A stretch of 64,000 bases of DNA, from assembly GCF_037126465.1 (NCBI RefSeq), contig NC_088201.1, forward strand, positions 4,035,001 to 4,099,000. The letters are read 5' to 3'. This document shows positions 11,372 to 22,879 of this stretch, piece by piece. The position numbers and the translations under genes were made by a program. The DNA comes from Ornithodoros turicata. Lineage: Eukaryota; Arthropoda; Arachnida; Ixodida; Argasidae. The notes beneath the pieces are model-generated. The model ran no database searches and was not told the DNA's origin. It saw only the letters and a list, made by a program, of their open reading frames with translations. How positions within the stretch are numbered: the stretch's first letter is position 1; each line of letters starts with the position of its first letter.

Positions 11372-11781
11372 CACTGAACCGAAATTACCAGATTGAACCG
11401 GTTCAGATATATCGGTTCGGTTCGGGATCGGCTCAGGGAGATCACCCCGCACACACACAGACAAAAAAAAAAATGGGTCAGCGGTCGGGGCATTTACGGG
11501 GATTCGAACCGTTACTTTTTTTTCGGTCCGGGTTTCACCGGTTCATGGGCAGTTTATTTTGCTATATGAAAGCGAGTTTATGCTCACCGTGCACGGTTGT
11601 AAGAGAAAGGTGTGAGATAACCGTTTCAGGAGAGACAAAAAAAAAAAAAGGCCGGTCAGCAGTACAATTATTTCACCTCTGAACCGATTCCCGAACCGGT
11701 AACGGTATGAATCTTTTTTCGGTTCGGTTCGGGTTCGTAAAAAAAAAACGTTTTTTTCCGGTTTTCGGTTCGGCTTCAGTG
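11372..11781. mobile_element. Possible hAT-like non-autonomous element
   Basis: Repeated ccgaaccg / cggttcggttcgg words cluster at both ends, and the ends read cactgaaccgaa and ttcggcttcagtg, an imperfect inverted repeat. Clusters of short subterminal repeats are typical of hAT elements. I could not find a convincing 8-bp target duplication, so the boundaries are tentative. Confidence 0.35.
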
Positions 11782-11830
11782 CTTGCTATACGATCCCTGG
11801 CTAAAACCGCACAGTCTCCAAAAGCAACTA

Positions 11831-12060
11831 CAGTCAAACTCCTTTACAACGAAACCCAGGGGACAGCAAAAAAAATTCGCAGTAAAGGCATTTTCGTTAA
11901 AAATCCTTTTTAACGAAAATGCCTTTACTGCGAATTTTTGGACCTTTTTTTTGGAATTTTTGGCCATTATTGGACCTATATGGCTCCAGCGGGACCGCAA
12001 AAAAATTTGCTGTAGTGGTATTTTCGTTAAAAAGGTGTTCGCTATAAAAGAGTTTGACTG
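11831..12060. mobile_element. Tc1/mariner-type MITE, 230 bp
   Basis: The ends read cagtcaaactcc and agagtttgactg, each flanked by TA (11829-11830 and 12061-12062). The interior holds a strong second palindrome at about 11879-11933, gcagtaaaggcattttcgtt against its complement. The TA duplication is the mark of Tc1/mariner-mobilised elements. It encodes no protein. Confidence 0.8.
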
Positions 12061-12552
12061 TAGTATACTATACCCATTGATGGCCATCATCCTCGGCTGT
12101 AGGGCTCGACTCCATCACTCGAGTATTTCGCTTAACAAAGGCGCCCACACATAACTCGAACGAGCGATCTAAATTAGACGACTGCATGTCGATTCTTTAT
12201 CGTGACAAGGGTGCCCACGTGCATGCTTTATCTGGCGTGCATGATAGGCACGGGCAGTGATGGCAGGTAGTTATACTGCATAGTAGCTAAAAAGTAGTGA
12301 GAAATTATCTCTGGGAATATAATTACAACTAGTAGTTAGACTCAGTTTTTCTGTCGTTTACTACAGTGTAGTTTGGTTTCTGCGGGCTACAACTACTTCG
12401 CATTTTTATGACTTTGTCTCCAATCTATACTTCGCAGCTCTCTCCGCGATTGTTAAAAAAAAAAAAAAGTAAACACTATATGCGTGGCGTGCTGGCATAT
12501 ATATATATATATATACTTGGTGAATGGGGTTCGGACGACCGCGAATATATGT

Positions 12553-12746
12553 AGCTGAAATGAAAATTGAAACACAGACTACGAAAGTACGGGAAGTAAG
12601 AAAAAAGGGATAATTTATTTACATTTAAGATACTTGGAATGCTAAAAGCATTCTTTTAGCATTCCAAGTATCTTAAATGTAAATAAATTATCCCTTTTTT
12701 CTTACTTCCCGTACCTTCGTAGTCTGTGTTTCAATTTTCATTTCAG

Positions 12747-12748
<2 letters not shown>
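12553..12748. repeat. Near-perfect hairpin, 96-bp arms, 4-base loop
   Basis: Arm 12553-12648 (agctgaaatgaaaattgaaa at its outer end) is the reverse complement of arm 12653-12748 with a single visible mismatch. The loop is only four bases. It sits directly beside a (TA)n microsatellite. It is probably a palindromic MITE inserted at TA. Confidence 0.9.

Positions 12749-12789
<41 letters not shown>
12748..12789. repeat. (TA)n microsatellite
   Basis: About 21 TA units directly abut the right arm of the 96-bp hairpin. Shorter TA runs occur at 12497-12515, 13171-13194 and 13512-13536, all beside hairpins or duplicated blocks. Confidence 0.9.
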
Positions 12790-12792
<3 letters not shown>

Positions 12793-12885
12793 AGAGGAAA
12801 AAAGCCATTAAAAAATAAGAAAAATGACGCTAGATGTGTTTGAAATTCAAACTTATAGTTAAGATGGCTTCTATGGCTGCACGTA
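12786..12885 (+). repeat. 100-bp direct repeat, copy 1
   Basis: It is identical except for one base to 13073-13172. The unit runs from tataaagagaggaaaaaagc to ctatggctgcacgta. The copies are 187 bp apart and each touches a TA microsatellite. Confidence 0.9.
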
Positions 12886-13072
12886 GAAAAACAGATACTC
12901 ATGGAACGATGCGACAGCACCAGAGGACACGTGTTTCGCCGTGTTTGCGGCTCGTCGGCCCTGGGTAGCTGCGCATCGTTCGGGATTGGCAAACCAGGGG
13001 TCACTCAGCGAGCGATATACACCTGGGAGGGTGACTGAGCACTCCTCAACACCACAGTGCAAGCCAGTGAAT

Positions 13073-13172
13073 TATAAAGAGAGGAAAAAAGCCATTAAAA
13101 AATAAGAAAAATGACGCTAGATGTGTTTGAAATTCAAACTTACAGTTAAGATGGCTTCTATGGCTGCACGTA
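13073..13172 (+). repeat. 100-bp direct repeat, copy 2
   Basis: This is the second copy of the block at 12786-12885, with one substitution (tatagtt in copy 1, tacagtt here). It could reflect a recent local duplication or unequal exchange between the TA runs. Confidence 0.9.
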
Positions 13173-13239
13173 TATATATATATATATATATATAGGGTGA
13201 GGTAAAAGGATTATCAAACGGCCACGAAGTTTTACAGAA

Positions 13240-13510
13240 GTTCAAAAAAAGACGCGGAAACAGATTTTAGGGAAGTTAAAAACACTAGTTTATTACATGG
13301 GGAGACGTTAAAAAGAAAAATGGGCAAGGGGTCGACGTTTCGACAGTGGCACTGTCTTCGTCAGGACAAAAAGGCGAAGTCAGTCCTGACGAAGACAGTG
13401 CCACTGTCGAAACGTCGACCCCTTGCCCATTTTTCTTTTTAACGTCTCCCCATGTAATAAACTAGTGTTTATAACTTCCCTAAAATCTGTTTCCGCGTCT
13501 TTTTTTGAAC
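13240..13510. repeat. Near-perfect hairpin, 128-bp arms, 15-base loop
   Basis: Arm 13240-13367 (gttcaaaaaaagacgcggaa outermost) pairs with arm 13383-13510 with one mismatch visible. The loop is 13368-13382. The inner arms carry gaagacagtgccactgtcga. TA microsatellites flank both sides at a short distance. It is probably a palindromic MITE with no coding capacity. Confidence 0.9.
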
Positions 13511-13513
13511 TTA

Positions 13514-13544
<31 letters not shown>

Positions 13545-14256
13545 TTTGTCTTAGACACACATGTACGTATCTTATGTCCATCCGAGTACACGGCGAATCA
13601 GAGCAAAAGGGCCTGAGCCTCCTTTCCTGTCAGGCAGTGTCGTCCGGTATAGTGTTCAGGCAACAGGCATGTTCCGACGATGTTCGCTAACGACGGACAG
13701 AAGAGAGGAAGACAGGCGCTAACGCAACTTCGAAATGTCCCGTTGTACCAGAAATGTATTTTAGCGAAGTGGACGTTTGAGCTTGTTGGTACTCCATAAC
13801 TAGACTTGCAAAGATTGCCGATAGATAACCCGGCTGTCGTTCTTTGGCTACGTTAATTGGAGCCCTCTCTACAAATTTCTAATTTACACCTCGCGTCTAA
13901 AGTCAATATAAACAAAAACTTGCAACGTAATCGTATGAAGCAATAAAAATGTCCGGATAATTAAAAAAAAAAAAGGACACACAAAAACAGGCGACTAAAA
14001 CAAAGGGCTCTGAATTCTATCGAGCAGTTCTGGCTCACGTATATACATTAGGCTGGACACAGGACACCGCGCACAAAAATGCCGAGGTATAGTTAAAAAT
14101 GTAGTTAAACTACGTCCCAGTAGTTACAAGGTAGTTTTAACTATTGGGGCTATGATGTAGTTACACTAGCAGTTAAACTACAATTTCAAGGGGTGGTTAG
14201 TAGTCGTAGTTAAACTACAAAAAAAAAAGTGGTTACTGTCCATCTCTGGGCATGGA

Positions 14257-17200
14257 TAGTGGGGCGTCTCCTGCCTCGCAGAAAATTGGGGGGTCGTCGA
14301 TCGGTGCGCTTGATGAATGACTTGGTTTGGAAGGGGGGGGGGGGGGGGGCTCCCCTACCAAATGGCTGCACACTGGTTGCCGTCGCTTATTATTGCCGCG
14401 GGTCGGATGCACGGGTACTTCACAGCCCGTTTTGTTTTCGCCTCGTCCAGTCGTTCACGTGGCTGCGGCGTCGAATTCCGTCTGCTCCTTTATGTTTCTC
14501 GCGCAGACGTCTGTTCTGCTTCGAACTGTGGTTCCTTAAACATCCCTTCAGCTACGCTTTTCAGACGGTCCTCCCTGAAAATACTAACTCCCCTCTGTCT
14601 ACAGTTACCTTGTGCTGCTAACGTGCGAAGAGTATATAAAATGGGCGAACTGTCGTCACACGAAGAATGTTTTACGTCAACCGGGACAACGACAGCCTGG
14701 AAGCAAAGCTTGGCAGACTTTCTTGACAAATACGAGTCGAGATTAACCGGATGCTATTTAGGGTTTCCCAGCTGGCTAAAATAGACCAGTTGTGATGTCA
14801 CGAGGGTGTTCCCCGTCAAGAGTCCCAAATAGTATTTTTGGGCCTTCCAGTCGTTTGGTTGTTTTCATTGCCTAGTCTGTGTGGAAGGAAAGCGTACTTG
14901 GCGACGAGATAGTCGAGCGACATTCCCCCAGAAGCGGAAGATGCGAAAAGCTTCATAGCTTTCTGCTGTCGCGTGAGCGCTCAAAGCCGTGTCTTCACGT
15001 ACACTGCTAGCCGTGGGGAATATCCTGCTTCACAGCCACAAGATATTCCGTAGCAGACGACAGGAAAACACGCTGACGGTGTCGTCTGCTAAGTGCGCAG
15101 TACGTCACCCCCCATATTCCGCACCGTGTGAATTCTTAACATAACACGGGAGGGAACTTCGGCTCTGTGAGCAGTGTTTTCGCTTTTTCTTCCACTAGAA
15201 TATTCCGCGAGGATGTCGCTCGTGTGAATACACGGTAAGCCCTCGTAGGATGTGGAACTTTCATACCGGTTGTCCCCGTCAACTTGCTCATTCTGGTTTC
15301 AAACCACAAAAAGCTATATTATTTTTAACTAGGGCTTATATGTTCCACCATCGTTTGGTCCATTATCACTGACATCGTCGTCTTTACTTCCCTTTCGCGA
15401 TTAATTAATTGACGCTAACTACGAAGAAGGCCGGGCTTGATGGAGCACAGTCCGATGAAAGTGTGTGCGTCAATTTGCCGAATAGAACGAAAGGTTTTGA
15501 CGTATGTAAATTTCTTACAGAAAAAAACAACAAAAAAGAAACAAACGCTCCCAAATTCAGCCGTGGGTTGTAACGAGGGCGAGAAGAACGCACGTGACCG
15601 ATGATTCCATAATGTCAGCGCCTGTCTTTTTCTTTTTATCTCGAGGGCTTGATCCTTTTTGTAGCCGGTGTAAACCGGTTCCCTCGGAGGGATTCGGGAT
15701 TAAAGGAGTGACCGTGCGCATGGAGGATTTCGTGGCCCCACCGGAGTTTCGGCATCTCTTGCCGTTTTCCCCTCGGAAAATGCGCCACACTGCAGAGATG
15801 CAGTGTACAAAATACTAGTAGTCGGACGTACAGCGACGCACCTGTGACGCCGGCGACCACGTGACAGCGACTGTCCTATCAACCTGAGCCACGTGGTCCG
15901 TGCTGGTCCTTACCGTGGCACATTGCGACGGCGACAAAAATGCGGTCCGTTTCGTCCGCCGACGCTGGTTACCTTGCTGTTCACACAGGCACTGCGCAGG
16001 ATTGCAACGGATTGTGTCAGACAAGGCACCGATTACAGCATGACGGCCTTGGCTGCCACTAGGGGTCGGGTGTGCAGTTGGTATATTTAAGATGTGTCCC
16101 TGCCATTAAAGTTCTTTGTCAGTCAGTGCTTCGTCTGTGTTGTCTCTTCGTGTCCCCTGCACCGGGGTTTTATCGCTTTTAGATGTACCACCAAACAGCC
16201 CGGTTTTTATCGCTTTTTAAGGCACCGATTCCCATTGTTATTTTTGTTCCCATTGTATTATTTAGTTCATGAAAACAAGGTGCCTCAAAGATTCTATACG
16301 CGAAATTTCAATCCTGTTTACGAACGCTGTGCATTTCTGTCAATTTTCGAAGGTCTGCTGAGCCTCCACACGCAGGGAGCGGGCGACGTAATTATAAACC
16401 CACAAATTGCAGCGGTGTCACGTTCTGAAGAGGGCACTCGTCTGCTAGCAACGACGCCGGCGTTCGGGAGGGCCACGTGGTGGAGAAGTCACGTGACCCT
16501 GATCCAAAGAGGGGAAAATGGGAGAGATGGCTTCTCCCTCCTTGTGTTCTCTCGAAGGTCGGAGCTCGGTCTTTTGGGTATGTCACGTGGGGCTAACGGT
16601 GTACAAAAAGTGAGCCACTCGGAAGACGCGAAAAGGCAACAACGTTGCCAGATGAGAGCCGGGTGCTCCGTTGGAGCCTAACATGACGTCACAGTTAAAA
16701 AAAAAAAGAAAACAAATATTAATAATAATAATAATTTACTCTAGCTTTCGCATTACGTAGAGCCGAAATATTTTACAGGAATGTAAAGTGAGGCAAGAAG
16801 ATTTCAGTAACGTAACTTTGGTAGGGTTCTGAAGACACGAGATTTAGTCCGTAGTGCTTTAAACTGGCCGAAACCCGACGATTGAGCGACGGCCGTGTTA
16901 GTGTTTATACGGCCAAGACGTGATCCGTCTACTGTAAAATCTCTTCGAAGCCCGTTTCTTTCAGGTACTAGAAGAGAAAATTCAGGTTCAAAAATAGACA
17001 CGAACAAAATAAAATATGCGTCTGTTTCAAAGTAACGTCTACGACAATAAGGAAAAAAAAAAAAAAAAGCTCGCTGTGGCCGGTATTACAGCAACGCTTG
17101 CACTGCTATGCACCCGCTGTCGCTATCTTAGTGCCAGTGACGGCGATAAACAATGCTTCGTAGTACATGGCACTATGCACTTTTGGAAATCATGACCGAA

Positions 17201-17958
17201 CGACGAGCAATGCTTCTTCAGAGCCCTGAACAGCTGAGTAGCAGACGACATCTCTCTGAACCAATCAGCGAGCGCTGACATTATAACGTCAGCGCAACGT
17301 CAGAAGCTGTAACTGCTCTCCACCACTGTCGCGCACGGCCGTTTATTTATTTTTGTTTCTTTATTTTATTATTATTTTTTTTTTTTGTGGCGCACTTGAA
17401 ATTCCATTTCTGCGATAATTATGACTCGCTGGGGTGAAATACTTCTCATGGTGCATTTTACTAACATGTTTAAAAGAGCACCGAGGTGATTCCCGATTTT
17501 ATTTTATTTTTCCTTTTTCGGTGCAGAGTGTTCTTCAACGAATAAACCTCTACCTGAGAAACGTCATCATGACGTTGGTAGACAGACTGAAACCGAAACG
17601 AATCGGAAGAGGAGGGCTGGGTCCCTTTCAGGGATCATCGTAATGAATCCCCTCAAACCGTGGTTTTCGGGCGCGACCTTGTCCGCCCCCATAGCTTCGA
17701 GCATAGTTCAGCTCTACCAAACCGATGGCGCTGTTGAACACTATGACGTCATTTGTTTACAAACAGGGAGAGGTCTATACTAACAGGAGTTCCTGCGAAA
17801 GAACGATGAGTATAGGTGACGTACGGAGCGAGCGCTCCGTTCGGCACACCTTTGAAAAATCCTTCTCCTCGTGAAAAGAGCGCATCGCAAGAAGACGTCG
17901 TGACGTATGCTGCTCCCCTCACGTGACCAGTAAGGTACGGTGACACAGCTCATGCATG
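14257..17958. other. Intergenic, possible solo LTR fragment
   Basis: No host gene recognised. Exact GTCGTCTGC words lie at 15053-15061 (-), 15081-15089 (+) and 17241-17249 (-). Around 16080-16190 the order tatattta, attaaa, gttctttgtcagtcag, followed by T-rich sequence, resembles the promoter/poly(A) part of a retrotransposon LTR, but I found neither ends nor coding remnants. The open frame at about 14317-14784 lacks any known domain. Confidence 0.35.
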
Positions 17959-17960
17959 TA

Positions 17961-18541
17961 CAGGGTGTGTGCAGAAAAACATGACCCGCATTTTTACATG
18001 TAACTCGTTGTCTACTTAGCCGAGGAACTTCCGGTGGCGCACGACGGCGTATTTATGCGTGCGAAAGCTACAAAAAAATCCTGGAAGCCATATTCAGTGT
18101 AAAAAAATAAACAGAGCGCGAAAACATGGGCTTCCATGCATTAGAATAGGGCGGTCATGACAGTGCATGGTAGTGCATTTCGGTCTCATGAGAGTTATGT
18201 GCAGGCACCGCTAGGGGTACTGCCGATGAGCATCCATGCGGGATGTGGGACATTGTTTCGTTTCGATAGCTCCCCTAGCGGTACTTGAACACAACTTTCC
18301 TACGTGCACCATGTTGCCCTTTCACGTATACCCTGTTGTCCACCATGTTGCCCTATTCTGATGCACGGAAGCCGACGTTTTCGTTGTTCCGTTTATTTTT
18401 TAATCTGGGTATGGCTTCCACTATTTTTCTACAGATTTCGCACGCATAAATGCGCCATCGTGCGCCACCGGAAGTTCGTTAGTTAGGTAGGCAACAAGCT
18501 ATGTGCCTAAATGCGGGTCACGTTTTTCTGCACACACCCTG
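17961..18541. mobile_element. Tc1/mariner-type MITE, 581 bp
   Basis: The ends cagggtgtgtgcagaaaaac and its complement gtttttctgcacacaccctg are exact over at least 20 bp and are flanked by TA (17959-17960 and 18542-18543). Imperfect complementarity continues inwards: gacccgcattt with aaatgcgggtc, aacttccggtggcgcac with gtgcgccaccggaagtt, and tatttatgcgtgcgaa with ttcgcacgcataaat. No coding capacity is seen. Confidence 0.85.
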
Positions 18542-18543
18542 TA

Positions 18544-19089
18544 TAAGCGGCGCGTGCGCTGCGAAGAAAAACAAAGAAACAAAGGCACGGAGCCGTCAGG
18601 AGAGCATCGTGTCGCCCTCCCGCGCGGTTGCTTTCTCCGACAGTTTTTTTTTTTTTTGTAAATTCGATTGCACAGCTATAACGCACCGCAGAGCGGAAAT
18701 ATTTTGCATGGTAACTTCTGGTGGACAGCTTGACGGATAAGGCAGGGTTTCGAGCGACGTTAGATGAAAACAAGAACACAAGAAAACAAGGTGTTGACAA
18801 TGGCATTGTGTGCTTTGCTTCCACGAAAAAGCTTGGAACAAAGCCCCATATTAACAGACTAGAAGCTCGCAGGAACAGCGCGTGGCTAAGTGAAATGCAC
18901 ACATCTCTTAACAGACGCTTCATCAGCAAACGAAAAAAAAAAAAGTTCAAGTGACACACGTCTTTTCTTTATGCCTTTTGTTATCATCGATGTGTCTACA
19001 ATAGAAGCTTTGTGGTTATCTAAAAAAAAGAATGTCATTGTTGGGCTCGGTGATTGTGAAGAGTTGTGAATAGGATATTGTTTAATACC
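18544..19089. other. Region downstream of the first M13-like gene
   Basis: This would include the 3' UTR of the minus-strand gene ending at 19090. Only a variant ATTAAA a few bases past the stop is seen on the minus strand; no clear AATAAA was found in the first few hundred bases. Nothing else is recognised. Confidence 0.35.
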
Positions 19090-21201
19090 CTAAGTAACTG
19101 ATGTCCAAAGAGGACAAGCACGATCAGGTCTCATTGGAGATCCTGGTCGACATTCAAACGCCCGTTGAAACGCTACTGAGCTCCACAGGGGAGCATTCAC
19201 GCTGACGACGTCATCTTCCTGTCGACAGAACCCCGAAGCGTAGTACACAAAGAACACGTGGTCAGCACTGAGGTCTTCAGCGTTGCGGAGCCTTACGTCC
19301 TGACGACGTCTGCGATGGACGTTAGCGCGGAAAAGACGCAGGACCGGTCCGAGGGCTAGGCTGTCGGCAACGGCCATGGAACGTGGTTTCAACGAGCCGT
19401 GTTGAACCGACATGCAGCGTTCAATACGCCTTAACCCTTCCCTTCCTGCCTCGCTCCATCGGTTCTTCCGTGCTAGCAAAAGGTTGGCCATACATCGGGC
19501 GAGTCGCAGTCCTGCACGTGGCAGATGGAAACTGAGGAGCTCATCCAGCGTTAAGGCCGAAAAATTGAAAAGTAGTAGAGGTATAAAAACTGCGTTGGTG
19601 TTAACATCGATCGTACAATCGGTATCGAGCGCAGATCCGAGCCACGGATGCGGTGCTCGGAGACCGGCGTCGAACGATGCCGTGTGGATTGCCGAGTAAG
19701 CGAGCAGCCCCTTCTCGGACGTCGTGTCAAAGTTTAGCAAGCTCGCGTTCTCGGGTAGAAAGAGACGGAACCTGACGCGAGACAACTGCTGACGGGACAT
19801 GGTTAGCGAGTGTTTGTCCAGCCAGGGTGCTTGGTTCAGAGCGAACATCATGCCGTCTCGTATGGATTCTGCGAAAAGTGCGGCGGCTGGTTTGGTACCT
19901 GCCGCACGGAGAGCCATGGCGGCGGCTCTTAGGAACCGCCGCGGGGCTGCGTCTTCCACTGCTCGCAGACAGGTACGCCATCGAGGCAGCGGTCCACCGT
20001 TCCGGACGAGGGACGCCAGGACACTCAATTCGCGACCGACCGAGTCCGGCAGGAAGTCGGCGAGCTGTACCGCAGTTCGAAATCCCAGATAGTTGAGTAC
20101 GCCGTCGGCAGGTTCCGCACCCACCACGGTTATGAGAGCGTTAAACGATTGCGACATTAGCACCTCCGTTCCTTCGTGTACACCGTTGCCCGTAAGTTGG
20201 GAGAGAAACTGTAGGAGCTGGGGGTACTCTCCCAAACGAGCCAAAGTGGTATTCGTTTCTCTAGCTGTCGCTCCGGCGAACCTCTTTTCCAAGTTCAATA
20301 TCTCCGTGGCCAGAAGCGATGCAGATAACTTGTCACGAAATGCTGCTAACGCCGCCCGAGCTGCAGCTAGATAGGCCTTTTCGGTCGTCTCCTGAACGTG
20401 AACGGAGACCAACTGTCTCGGAGCCTTCAGGATAAAGAGAGAGTGGCCAGGTCGGCTCCGGTGTGTTCCTCCTGGTTGGACGTGCACGAGCGTTTCTGCG
20501 CCCGTAGCCCGGAGAATTCGTGCTGCAGCCGTCCATAATGGGACGTATCGGTTCTCCGGCATCACGTATGGCCAGTGAGGGAGCCCCACGAGGTCGAGCA
20601 CCTTTCGGATGGGTACCAGGCCGCTATCAGCCAGCGTTCGTACGTCTTGACATTGCTCGTAAAGTCGTTGGAGCGGCGCAAGAGGACGCGGGATGGCCGC
20701 ACCTCGTCCCAGTAGTCGAGCGACCTTACTGTCCATTTCATCACGTAAGAGTTGGTCAGACGTAGCTGCACCCCAGCCCTTGCACACAAAGCCGTAGAAA
20801 TCGTCACAGGGGTCCACGTCCCAGTTGAGCAAGTCAAAGAGGTACCGTCCCTCCGCCTGGCACGCGCGAGAAACGCACAACTCGTACGGCAGCGCAGGTC
20901 CACGTCGCGGTTTGCGTTGCAGCGGGCGAGTTTCGAGCACCACAGGGGTGACGCTTTTGACGTTGGCGTTACTAACGACGACGACGACGGCAGTTAAGAC
21001 TGCCATAAGGGTAAGAAGGTAGGCGAACACTTGCCGGTTTTCGCTCCACGGCGTACGGACATCTGCCAAGGTAGTCTCCGAGGATTCTTCCGTAGATTCT
21101 GTGCTCTCCTCGCTGCCAGTTTCGTCGGCTACCTTGTTTTCCGAGCGGACAGTCAAGTCATCTGCGCGGCCCTTAGCGGTTGCCCCTACCGCGTTCTTCA
21201 T
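19090..21201 (-). CDS. M13 (neprilysin-like) membrane protein, catalytically dead
   Basis: The 703-residue protein is a predicted type II membrane protein. An acidic Ser/Thr/Glu-rich cytosolic tail (residues 1-55) is followed by one membrane segment (about 57-77, YLLTLMAVLTAVVVVV) and an M13 ectodomain. The N-terminal M13 landmark is clear: Cys-rich CVSRACQAEGRYLF then LNWDVDPCDDFYGFVC. VLNYLGFRT and the C-terminal VFFVYYASGFC..CPLW block also match the family. The zinc-binding HExxH that should follow the 'YG.IG' region is absent: the aligned stretch reads LRLARCMANLLL, and no ExxxD glutamate is evident. Peptidase activity is therefore not expected; binding or scaffold roles are possible. 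The ATG is preceded two codons upstream by an in-frame TGA, which fixes the start. The ectodomain is intronless. Residue identity blocks are shared with the C-terminus of the giant neighbour gene. Confidence 0.88.
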   Translation of the reverse strand: MKNAVGATAKGRADDLTVRSENKVADETGSEESTESTEESSETTLADVRTPWSENRQVFAYLLTLMAVLTAVVVVVSNANVKSVTPVVLETRPLQRKPRRGPALPYELCVSRACQAEGRYLFDLLNWDVDPCDDFYGFVCKGWGAATSDQLLRDEMDSKVARLLGRGAAIPRPLAPLQRLYEQCQDVRTLADSGLVPIRKVLDLVGLPHWPYVMPENRYVPLWTAAARILRATGAETLVHVQPGGTHRSRPGHSLFILKAPRQLVSVHVQETTEKAYLAAARAALAAFRDKLSASLLATEILNLEKRFAGATARETNTTLARLGEYPQLLQFLSQLTGNGVHEGTEVLMSQSFNALITVVGAEPADGVLNYLGFRTAVQLADFLPDSVGRELSVLASLVRNGGPLPRWRTCLRAVEDAAPRRFLRAAAMALRAAGTKPAAALFAESIRDGMMFALNQAPWLDKHSLTMSRQQLSRVRFRLFLPENASLLNFDTTSEKGLLAYSAIHTASFDAGLRAPHPWLGSALDTDCTIDVNTNAVFIPLLLFNFSALTLDELLSFHLPRAGLRLARCMANLLLARKNRWSEAGREGLRRIERCMSVQHGSLKPRSMAVADSLALGPVLRLFRANVHRRRRQDVRLRNAEDLSADHVFFVYYASGFCRQEDDVVSVNAPLWSSVAFQRAFECRPGSPMRPDRACPLWTSVT

Positions 21202-21288
21202 TATTCACGGGTTGATGTCGATTGCTGCAAAGCTGACACCGGTGATTGCGTTTGGTGCTCAGGAAACTGTGTCAGAGTACACACTATA

Positions 21289-21686
21289 CACTCTAAATCT
21301 TTTCACACCTTTAAAGGTGTAATAACGTGCATGGCGCACTCCTTTTTAGGTGTAATTTTGGTAACATCATAATGGAGCACGGTTTCGCACAAATTTTCTT
21401 TACTCGAGCGTTGTCTGTCCTCCAAAAATTCAGTCTTGCAACATCTCAACATTGTTCAACAGTATTGTAGACACTTGCGCGTGTTCGATTATCGATAGCG
21501 ATGCATATATGCATTAGCTCGTACCTATGATATCCAAGACATAACGAAAGCAAGATTTGCACTGACATTTGATCTTTAGTAATGCTTTCCGAATTTTGTA
21601 AAATATCATCCTGGAGATGCAATGTTACGCAACCAGGTTGAATGTGCATAGCGCACACCTTTAAAGGTGTGAAAAAGTTTACAGTG
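21289..21686. mobile_element. Tc1/mariner-type MITE just upstream of the M13-like gene
   Basis: The ends read cactctaaatcttttcacacc and, inverted, cactgtaaactttttcacacc, and both continue tttaaaggtgt. TA flanks both sides (21287-21288 and 21687-21688). It begins about 85 bp upstream of the start codon of the minus-strand gene, so it lies in its 5' UTR or promoter. Confidence 0.75.
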
Positions 21687-21688
21687 TA

Positions 21689-22879
21689 GAGATTCGTGTC
21701 ATCGACAGCATTTTTTTCCTGGCAGACGACAGCGTAATGCACATATCACCGTCTAGCCAATGTACCAGAGTATACAAGTGGTAAAAACATATCCCGCGTC
21801 AACATAGGGTAGATCCCCTTGAGTTTTGATCGATGTGCGCGGCAGACGACAACGAAGGCAGCATACATTCAACCCCATTCGGGCCCTAGTCAACGTGACG
21901 TATGTGCCACGGCTCATGTAAGAGCCACACTTTCAGTGGTCGTAGCTATGGAGACTAAGTCAGCTGCAACCAATGGTAGCCACAGAAAACATGGGTTTGG
22001 ACTTATCCGCGGCGAGAGTAGGTATTAAGCAGGTCTTTCAGAACACTGTTCGGAATATGGCAAAACTTCCGGTCGGTGCATATACCTAGCGTATAGGCGC
22101 GCAGAATTATCTTTGCCAAAACTAATGCTGGACGGGAGATATTGATGCCTAGCGGCTGTCGTGCCTTATCAGTGTTAGTCCAGCTTAGTTTGTACATCAG
22201 GGGGTCTCAAATAAGTGTCCGCAATCCGTTCTGCGGCCGGTTGACCACAAAGAATCATTACCATCCTGAACACAGCCAGTCATATGAGAAGGACCGATAT
22301 TTTTCATTTGAGAAGGTAGCTATATATTTCTTCAATTGGTATGTCAGTTCCTGTACTGTTCCTGTGGGCCTCCATGACGTACAGGGTCACTCTGTCCGGG
22401 TTTCAGATTCCTGACTTGCATCAATAAACCCAAACCACCATTCATGACTGAATCATTTGAACCAACCAGGCTACCAGCGAGCTCGCCCGTGATGGGATTG
22501 TATTAACCCGGCTTGGGTTGAACTAGATTAATCGTCTTGTCCATTCTACTAACCCAGACAGCATTGCGTTTGTGGATGGTATGCCATCAGGTATAGGCTA
22601 CCTCAGAAACCCAGACAACTGAAGACACGGTTTAAGATGCATATAAACCAAAATATGATGTCAACATTCTCGACTGTCACTTAACGTAAAGCTACTCTGC
22701 AAGACAGCACGATTTTGCAACACATAATTCATTCAGAAGTCCAGCTTCAACATGTTTTGACAGCAGACATATAACAGCAGGCTTGGGTCATGTGCAAGAG
22801 TTCAATTTAGGGTTCTCTCTGTTGGCACCCCGAAATGACAAATGTTGAAAAATAGCCCTTCTAGCAAGGCTGACTCAAA
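21689..22879. other. Spacer between the two M13-like genes
   Basis: This is the upstream region of the 703-residue gene and the downstream region of the giant gene. It contains two GCAGACGAC words (21722-21730 and 21842-21850) about 120 bp apart. No poly(A) signal for the giant gene is obvious on the minus strand. No other feature is recognised. Confidence 0.4.

Larger units (their letters stand above)
12255..14248. mobile_element. hAT-like composite element with nested insertions
   Basis: The ends cagtgatgg..ggta and, inverted, cagagatgg..agta match the hAT-type CAGnGATGG pattern. Subterminal regions are rich in tagttaaactac-like words (12270-12400 and 14090-14220), another hAT habit. The flanking 8-mers ggcacggg and ggcatgga agree at 6 of 8 positions, consistent with an aged target duplication. 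Two large hairpins, a duplicated 100-bp block and TA microsatellites sit inside, so the original element was much shorter than 2 kb. No transposase is visible. Confidence 0.5.

Noticed and set aside
14229..14784. Overlapping 130- and 155-codon frames
   Set aside because: They cross a poly-G run, lack any domain, and part lies within a decayed hAT-like end.
15840..16190. Solo LTR
   Set aside because: TATA-like and ATTAAA signals are suggestive, but no TG..CA ends, target duplication or second LTR could be found, so it was not listed as an element.
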